The notes under the pieces are model-generated. The model was not told the DNA's origin. It saw only the letters and a list, made by a program, of their open reading frames with translations, and made no database searches. DNA of 64,000 nt from Micropterix aruncella (lineage: Eukaryota; Arthropoda; Insecta; Lepidoptera; Micropterigidae): assembly GCA_944548615.1 (NCBI GenBank), contig OX155979.1:14165597-14229596 (forward strand), read 5' to 3'. Positions within the stretch are counted from its first letter, which is position 1, and every line of letters starts with the position of its first letter. Below, piece after piece: positions 58,775-64,000 of this stretch. The position numbers were made by a program, and so were the translations under genes.

Positions 58775-58980
58775 AGTAAGAATTCGTATTGGAGAGCATG
58801 ATTTGCGGACCGAAAAAGACTGCAGAGTGGTGGACGAGGAAGACCATATGGACTGCAATGACCCGCCAGTATTAATACCGATTGAATCCCATACATCTCA
58901 TGCGGCTTTCAACCCCAAAGATCAATCGAGGCACAACGACATTGCACTCGTAAGGATGGCTTATGAAACTAAATGGACTG
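58775..58980 (+). CDS. Trypsin-like serine protease, exon 4 (catalytic Asp)
   Basis: The acceptor TTTACTATTAACAG is in phase with exon 3 (split codon gives Pro). VRIRIGEHDLRTEKDCRVVD, then MDCNDPPVLIPIESHTSHAA, NPKDQSRHNDIALVRM. The RHNDIAL motif holds the catalytic Asp. The paired Cys residues and the D-CNDPP loop are typical of insect clip-type catalytic domains. The donor may be ACTG|GTTGGT (58980) or the stronger-looking TTG|GTATAG (58984). The catalytic Ser exon was not found in the window. Confidence 0.88.
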
Positions 58981-59640
58981 GTTGGTATAGTTTTTACTTC
59001 TCTCCTCTCTATCTCTATCTCTCGACTATCTGGATGTCTGTAGGTAACCGCGACTAAAGACTAAAGCAACCACAACCACGGCCCGGAAGGCCGGTTTTAT
59101 CAATTTTATCTTAGGAACTATGCATTAAATATTTTAAACATTGAATAAATAGCAGAAAATGAATACATAGCAAAGTCCAGTGACAACGCCACCTAACTAG
59201 GCCGGGACCTGTTCTAAGGTGAACGTTTAATTTTGTGCGTGCTTGTTCATAATTGTGATTATTACAAAAAACTAAATATTTTTGTAACAAAAAAAAATAA
59301 AAATTAAAATAAAAATTGTCGTAATAAAATAATTATTTGATTACAAAAGAATAAACATGCAACAACTACCTTAAAAACTATTAAATACTTAAAATTAGGA
59401 GTAGAAAATAAACATGTACCTAACTAAGATTAAGAATATATATACACATATATACATAGGTACATACATACACATACAGATATATTTAAAAATAATAATA
59501 TTAAATACAATAATAAAAAGTAAATTTAATATGATATAAAATATAGTATAACATAAAATTCTAAATATTAATGTGTTCGAATTAGTATATTAATATATAA
59601 TGTCCAATACTTTTGTGATTTTTTGTCGTCCCTCTTTTAT
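58981..59640. other. Intronic AT-rich sequence
   Basis: No gene was seen. Simple (acatacata)n tracts lie at 59450-59480. Confidence 0.35.
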
Positions 59641-59654
59641 AAGCCAATTTGTTA

Positions 59655-60400
59655 CTGCGACTGACATTCGAAGTCGTAAAACGTGCGAGCACGACAGCAC
59701 ATCACTTTTCGACCTCGCACAAGATATAGAGATCGCTATCCCCGGCCACGCCTCACTGTCAATATCGATGGATTTTCGATATTGATATGGACGGATACAT
59801 AGTAATATTTGACAGTACTTAAATGAAAAATTAAATAATTAAAACAGGCAGGTATGAAACCGAAGGGGTTGTCAAACTTCGGCCCATGTGTTAGGTTAGG
59901 TCGCCTGATCTTACATTGTAAGGATCCGGGTTCGATTCCCGGCTGGGTCACCATTTTCCATTGGGATAAAATTAACGGAATTGCATTTTCAATTCTGTCG
60001 GTCGAATGCCATAACAAGACACACACTTACACACATGTTACATGCACACATACATATAAACACTTCATATTAGGGTTAATTGTAAGAGATTGTCGTATGA
60101 TAATAAACCCGCCCATTGAGAAATTTCACAATAAACAGTAGAAACAAACAAACAAAACAAATTACTTTCTTGTATGTATTATTTTAATTTTAATCCGTTT
60201 TAATTTCGCAATTCTTTCTGGATTTGTTATTAAAGCCGGGTTTTGACGATAATAGCCGACTTTAATAGTTTTCTTGTATTTAATCATCGATATAAGAATC
60301 AATCGATATCGATAGCCTGGCACCATGCGCCAAATCTCTTGTAGAGCGAGAACGCTGATGTGCTGTCGTGCTCGCACATTTTACGACTTGGAATGTCAGG
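59655..60400. repeat. Inverted repeat pair flanking the SINE
   Basis: 'gacattcgaagtcgtaaaacg' and 'gtgcgagcacgacagcacatca' near 59665-59705 recur as reverse complement at about 60353-60397. Identity falls off inward over about 100 bp. Confidence 0.7.
59880..60165 (+). repeat. tRNA-derived SINE (candidate)
   Basis: GGATCCGGGTTCGATTCCCG at 59922-59941 is a perfect B-box and T-arm, followed by GCTGGGTCACC. Six bases near 59881 (GGCCCA) can pair with TGGGTC as a degraded acceptor stem. The body is about 150 bp and ends in (AAAC)n. It is flanked by an inverted repeat (59655-59760 with about 60275-60400). Confidence 0.65.
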
Positions 60401-60430
60401 AGCGATTGTGTCCACTATAGTGACACGTAT

Positions 60431-60478
60431 ATAGGTATTAACAAGCTCCCGCGACTTCGGGAGCTTGTTAATACCTAT
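60431..60478. other. Perfect 21-bp stem-loop
   Basis: Arms 60431-60451 (ATAGGTATTAACAAGCTCCCG) and 60458-60478 are exact reverse complements around the loop CGACTT. There is no U-run after it and no gene next to it. Confidence 0.85.
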
Positions 60479-61033
60479 CGTACTTAGTTATATACTTTTC
60501 ATGCAACATACCAGTAGCTACTACACATATTCCAAAATATCTATAAATATTTATAATATATCTATAAATATCTATAAATATTAATAAATATCTGTATCTA
60601 TATATCCACTATACGACCTAACTATCTATATCTTTATTTATATCTATATACATATACATATACCATAGTCAAACTCCTTCTTCCTAATCACTTCCAATTC
60701 CCTACCTCTCCCATCGGTTTTCTATATTAATTTTATATTTTTAATATGAACTTAGTAATAATTTTATATTTAATATAATCTATATTAATTTTATATTTAA
60801 TATGTTACTTTCGTAAGAAACGATTATCGGCGTAATGTTTTTCTTTTTTTCTACAATATGTTTATGCACACGTATGTATATTGTATGCGCTACAGTTCCA
60901 GAAATAAAAATAATAAAAAAAATACAATGAATTAAGAATAATAGAGGTATCTTAAAGATACGATATTATTTTTTTAAATAATTTATAGATCTATATTGAA
61001 GATCTATATTAATATGTACTCGGGAATTAAAAT

Positions 61034-61600
61034 CCCCTCGGGAATTCCCCGGGGATCCCGGGGAATTCCCGAGGGGACCCGTTTCTTTTTACCTTATACC
61101 TAAACGATATTGGACTCTGTTTAAAGAAATCACATCACTTGCTTTACGCAGATGATACAAAAATATATAAAATTATTAAATGATTGTGTAGACTTACAGA
61201 AAGATTTATTATTATTTGAACAATACTGTAATAATAATCAATTAATTTTAAATACATATAAATGCAATGTTGTAACATTCACCAGAAAACATCATCATCA
61301 TACAACTACAATATCGCCGGTAAAACCTTGACTCGAGTAACAAATATTCGTGATCTGGGTATTACCTTGGATTCCAAGCTGCACTTTAATCTTCATATTA
61401 ATAAGGTCGTATCTAAGGCTTTCAAACAAATTGGAATGATTCTGCGCATAGGTAAACCTTTTACCAAAGGCAAAACTTTCAAAGTACTCTACAATGCATA
61501 CGTTCGTAGCGTTCTAGAATTCGGAAGCGTAGTTTGGAATCCCCAATATGCTGTTTGTCTCGGCAAAATAGTTGTATTTAGAATTAACTACCAATAATAT
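61034..61600 (+). pseudogene. 5'-truncated LINE RT with inverted-duplicated end
   Basis: GIPEGTRF (the GVPQG box) runs into LFTLYLNDIGLCLKKSHHLL, YADDTKIYKIIK, then frame breaks, ITRVTNIRDLGITLDSKLHF and VRSVLEFGSVVWNPQYAV. The first coding bases form the right arm of a 43-bp palindrome (61034-61076: arms CCCCTCGGGAATTCCCC). The match stops at about 61570. A plausible continuation of the same ORF (DRIESTQ... LLSKIHFKIPRSPS) is at 63240-63590. Confidence 0.75.
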
Positions 61601-61876
61601 TAAAATATTCTTAGTACCGTAGACATTGCACACAACAAAGCCGTGAATAAATGTATTCTACAGTTTTGAATAAGGGAATCACCAACATAGCATATTAAAG
61701 ATTCCATGGAAACGAGAGAAACCATGGAAACGAGAGGCAAGAAAAATAACAACAAAAAACAAAGTAATATAATTTTGTTTTAAAATTTTCATTCTTTCAC
61801 GTAAATAATTGAATTTAAAATTTATTTGAGCCACATTGAAAGTGGAATTATAAAGTGACATAACAAAACAGCTTTT

Positions 61877-62475
61877 AAGCTATTGCATAGCTTTTATCGC
61901 GGGCCTAGGCCAGCGCGGCGACCGAATGGAGAAATTTCTTAACGAAAATTAATGATTTTAAACTGATAATTACGTCTAAACGAGTACTGCTTACAATTCG
62001 AAAAAAATATATGTTAAACCAGAACATTTTCCTAATATTCTTAGCTTTGAATATTTTAGATTTTGTTTATATTACATAGTGTAATTAATTTGTGAAATTA
62101 GGTCTAACCGAACACAAAAACGACTACTACGCAAATACTATCTGTCGTATTATTATGAAACCTGCACCATTTTAAAGATAATTAAATTATCTATCTTTTC
62201 ATCTACGAATTTTTTCGAATAATCCGTTTTTTTTTAGTTTATCGAATAAAAAATTCGTGCGCGGCGCTCTATCGGAAGACGTTTAAATTATTCCGAATCA
62301 TTTGATTCCGCAGCCGCAAATGATTCGGAATAATTTCAACGTTTTCCGATAGAGCGCAGTTATCTGATATCAGGAAAAATAAAATAAATAAAATAGATAA
62401 ATAATTATAATTGCATAAGTTGTTGAAAATGCTATGCAATAGCTTTACCGCGGCAGTCCCCGAGTGCCACACGTA
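61877..62475 (+). mobile_element. Hairpin-bearing 590-bp element, copy 4
   Basis: Same ends as copies 2 and 3. It ends 22 bp before the acceptor of the possible protease exon, to which it would supply the T-rich tract. Confidence 0.85.
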
Positions 62476-62497
62476 TTTTATTTATTCAACCTTCAAG

Positions 62498-62653
62498 CGG
62501 TAGAGACAAAAATACTAGAGTCAGTGTTCGGAAAACTTTCGATAATTGAGTGCACAAGAGAGAACTTCGCGAGACCAGACTTCGACAGGACCGAGTTTAT
62601 AACCCGACCCCGACGATATCTACGCTTCGCAGGACAGTACTGCTCTTCAAACG
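62498..62653 (+). CDS. Possible further serine protease exon
   Basis: Acceptor TTATTCAACCTTCAAG, donor AAACG|GTAAGC, 156 nt. The phase fits exon 4 if its donor is at 58980. The residues AVETKILESVFGKLSIIECT, then RYLRFAGQYCSSNG, are reminiscent of the strand and loop before the catalytic Ser (KVKVPIV...C ... Q.CAGG) with two Cys in plausible places. The usual C-L-P...AGWG segment is missing between it and exon 4, so an exon is unseen or lost, or this frame is chance. Confidence 0.4.
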
Positions 62654-62797
62654 GTAAGCGACAATAACAGCTTATACTTTGATGCCTCAATTATGCGAGC
62701 GGCTAGATTTACAAACTAGTGGAGACTAGATCGATCAAATAGGACAAGAGATCGCTGCGGAATCGGCAAAAGGAGACCGTACGATACAAGAGCTTAA

Positions 62798-63032
62798 CCC
62801 CTCAAATGAATGGCGATTAGCTCGGGTTGCCTACGGCAAAATGTATATAAATTTATATTTACATTTACATTTACATACAGCGGGGTTTACTATAGAGCTA
62901 TAGCGTTACTATAGAGCGGATTACTATAAAGCGGCGCACATTTACATTTATATTTACATTTATATAAATTTATATACATTTTGTATACATTTTGCCAAGG
63001 CATCCCTTAAGGGACGCCTCACATTTGAGGGG
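62798..63032. mobile_element. piggyBac-type MITE, 235 bp
   Basis: TTAA at 62794-62797 and 63033-63036. The termini CCCCTCAAATG and its reverse complement are perfect for 11 bp. The right end 'gggacgcctcacatttgagg' is that of the element at 17875-24761. The interior is (catttacattta)n. Confidence 0.9.
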
Positions 63033-63239
63033 TTAAGGTCACCTTGTATCGCAACTCGCCGAGGAGAGACACGCCTCTACGAGTACCTGGTGTGCCATCG
63101 GCAGTAAAACGCCGGTTCACATCACCCCGGGGTGCTACGAAAATTGCACCTTGTCGTTCTATGGCTACCGTAAAATAAGGTGGCAGATTTTCGATCGGTT
63201 TAACCGCTGACCGCTGGATTTGCCACTACACTGTTCATA

Positions 63240-63590
63240 TAGATAGGATTGAGAGTACACAAAGTACAATTTTTGTATGCAAGACGTGCCTTCTTGTACA
63301 ATATCTTACTATACTTATAAAATTTTAAATAAACATAATAATGCAGCACCCCTTTTATCCAAAATTCATTTTAAAATTCCTCGGTCTCCCTCTTCACGTT
63401 CAAAAGATACATTTTATATACCCTCTTTTCACACGAACTATGCGAAAAATACCTTTTACAGACGACCGTCATGTTGACATTATAATAAAGCTTCGAATGA
63501 CCTCGACATATTTTCCGACACGTTGGTTAGTTTTGGAAAAAATTAGGCGATTCGTTATTGCATTAGCTTATAGTTTAATTGGTTTTTAAC
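63240..63590 (+). pseudogene. LINE ORF2 C-terminal remnant
   Basis: KILNKHNNAAPLLSKIHFKI, then PRSPSSRSKDTFYIPSFHTN, has the form of the LINE C-terminus (..F..P..R...F..P...TNY). A parallel frame is a shadow. It probably continues the LINE at 61034-61570. Confidence 0.65.
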
Positions 63591-64000
63591 CCTTTACCGG
63601 GAACATCGGTCTCACAGACCGCTATGGATTCCTAGAAATGCTTCCAGTCCGTCCCCCCAACCCTTAGCAACCCACCGCTCCCAGTAGTCTCGTATTAGTT
63701 CCCGCTGTGTCGTCGCACGCAGCGATCGTGTCTGTAGAAGCGTCTGTATTTTTCATTGTTTTAAATATACCTACATATTATGTGTTTTTTGCCGTTTTAA
63801 ATAGTCGTAATTATTAGTACCGGTCTGTGAGACCCAGTCGGCGCTAGGCGTCGGCGACGTCGGCGACCGCCGACGGCCTCGCACCTGAGGGGACCTCGCA
63901 AAAGCTTCCGCTGAGAGAAGCTTCTCAAAGTTAAAATTGATTAAGACCTAGTTGAGAAACACGATGACCCAAGAGAGACTATCTGCATTATCATTTCTAT
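63590..64000. mobile_element. piggyBac-like element, left end, runs off the window
   Basis: TTAA at 63586-63589, then CCCTTTACCGGGAACATCGG and a palindrome GGTCTCACAGACC. The inverse block GGTCTGTGAGACC is at about 63821. No right end was seen before 64000. Confidence 0.5.

Noticed and set aside
59881..59951. Functional tRNA gene
   Set aside because: The T-arm is perfect, but the anticodon loop would be only three bases and the acceptor stem is broken; a SINE fits better.
61034..61076. Cloning-linker contamination
   Set aside because: The right arm continues into a LINE reading frame and no vector backbone follows.

Overview
The window is an AT-rich, intron- and transposon-dominated stretch of an insect genome, most likely a butterfly or moth. 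That placement is an inference from Helitron ends of the lepidopteran type, abundant TTAA-inserted elements, CR1/Jockey-like LINEs and a trypsin-like protease of the insect immune/developmental type. No bacterial-style operons, rRNA or complete tRNA genes were seen.

Two host genes on the + strand can be reconstructed from splice signals and matching exon phases. The first (31273-36462) encodes a cysteine-rich, EB-module-like protein whose last exon adds a hydrophobic tail of GPI-anchor type; its 5' exons were not found in the window. The second (47095-58980, perhaps continuing at 62498) encodes a secreted trypsin-like serine protease: signal peptide, short propeptide, R|IIGG activation site, TAAHC histidine and DIAL aspartate. 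Its serine exon lies beyond the window.

The left half is a Russian doll of mobile elements that can be dated by insertion order. A 5'-truncated LINE (minus strand, 9537-10604 and 30065-30225) was split by a very large DNA transposon (10608-30061) with about 0.8 kb terminal inverted repeats and a 3-bp TAT target duplication. That transposon carries a degenerate gene of the invertebrate HEEADTR family (XPG/PIN-like nuclease motif) and may be an Academ-type element. It was then hit by a full-length CR1-like LINE in its left arm (about 10816-16239), by a Mutator-like element in its gene (24812-27942, 9-bp duplication AGTTTCGTC) and by a TTAA-flanked piggyBac-like element (17875-24761). The last of these carries a short spliced gene of unknown function and a nest of long palindromes. 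The CR1-like LINE has ORF1 ending in a canonical -1 slippery heptamer just before its stop codon, with ORF2 in the -1 frame and without an AUG.

The rest of the window (4.2-9.3, 34.4-41.5, 47.4-51.6 and 55.6-58.3 kb) is punctuated by a GC-rich, hairpin-rich interspersed repeat of about 670 bp. It recurrently inserts into itself and leaves 13-bp target duplications. Four copies of a 590-bp hairpin-bearing element, Helitrons, a hAT fragment, a Penelope-like fragment, a tRNA-derived SINE and several LINE remnants complete the picture. A 211-bp (TA)n and a 25-base G run are likely unstable or assembly-sensitive.
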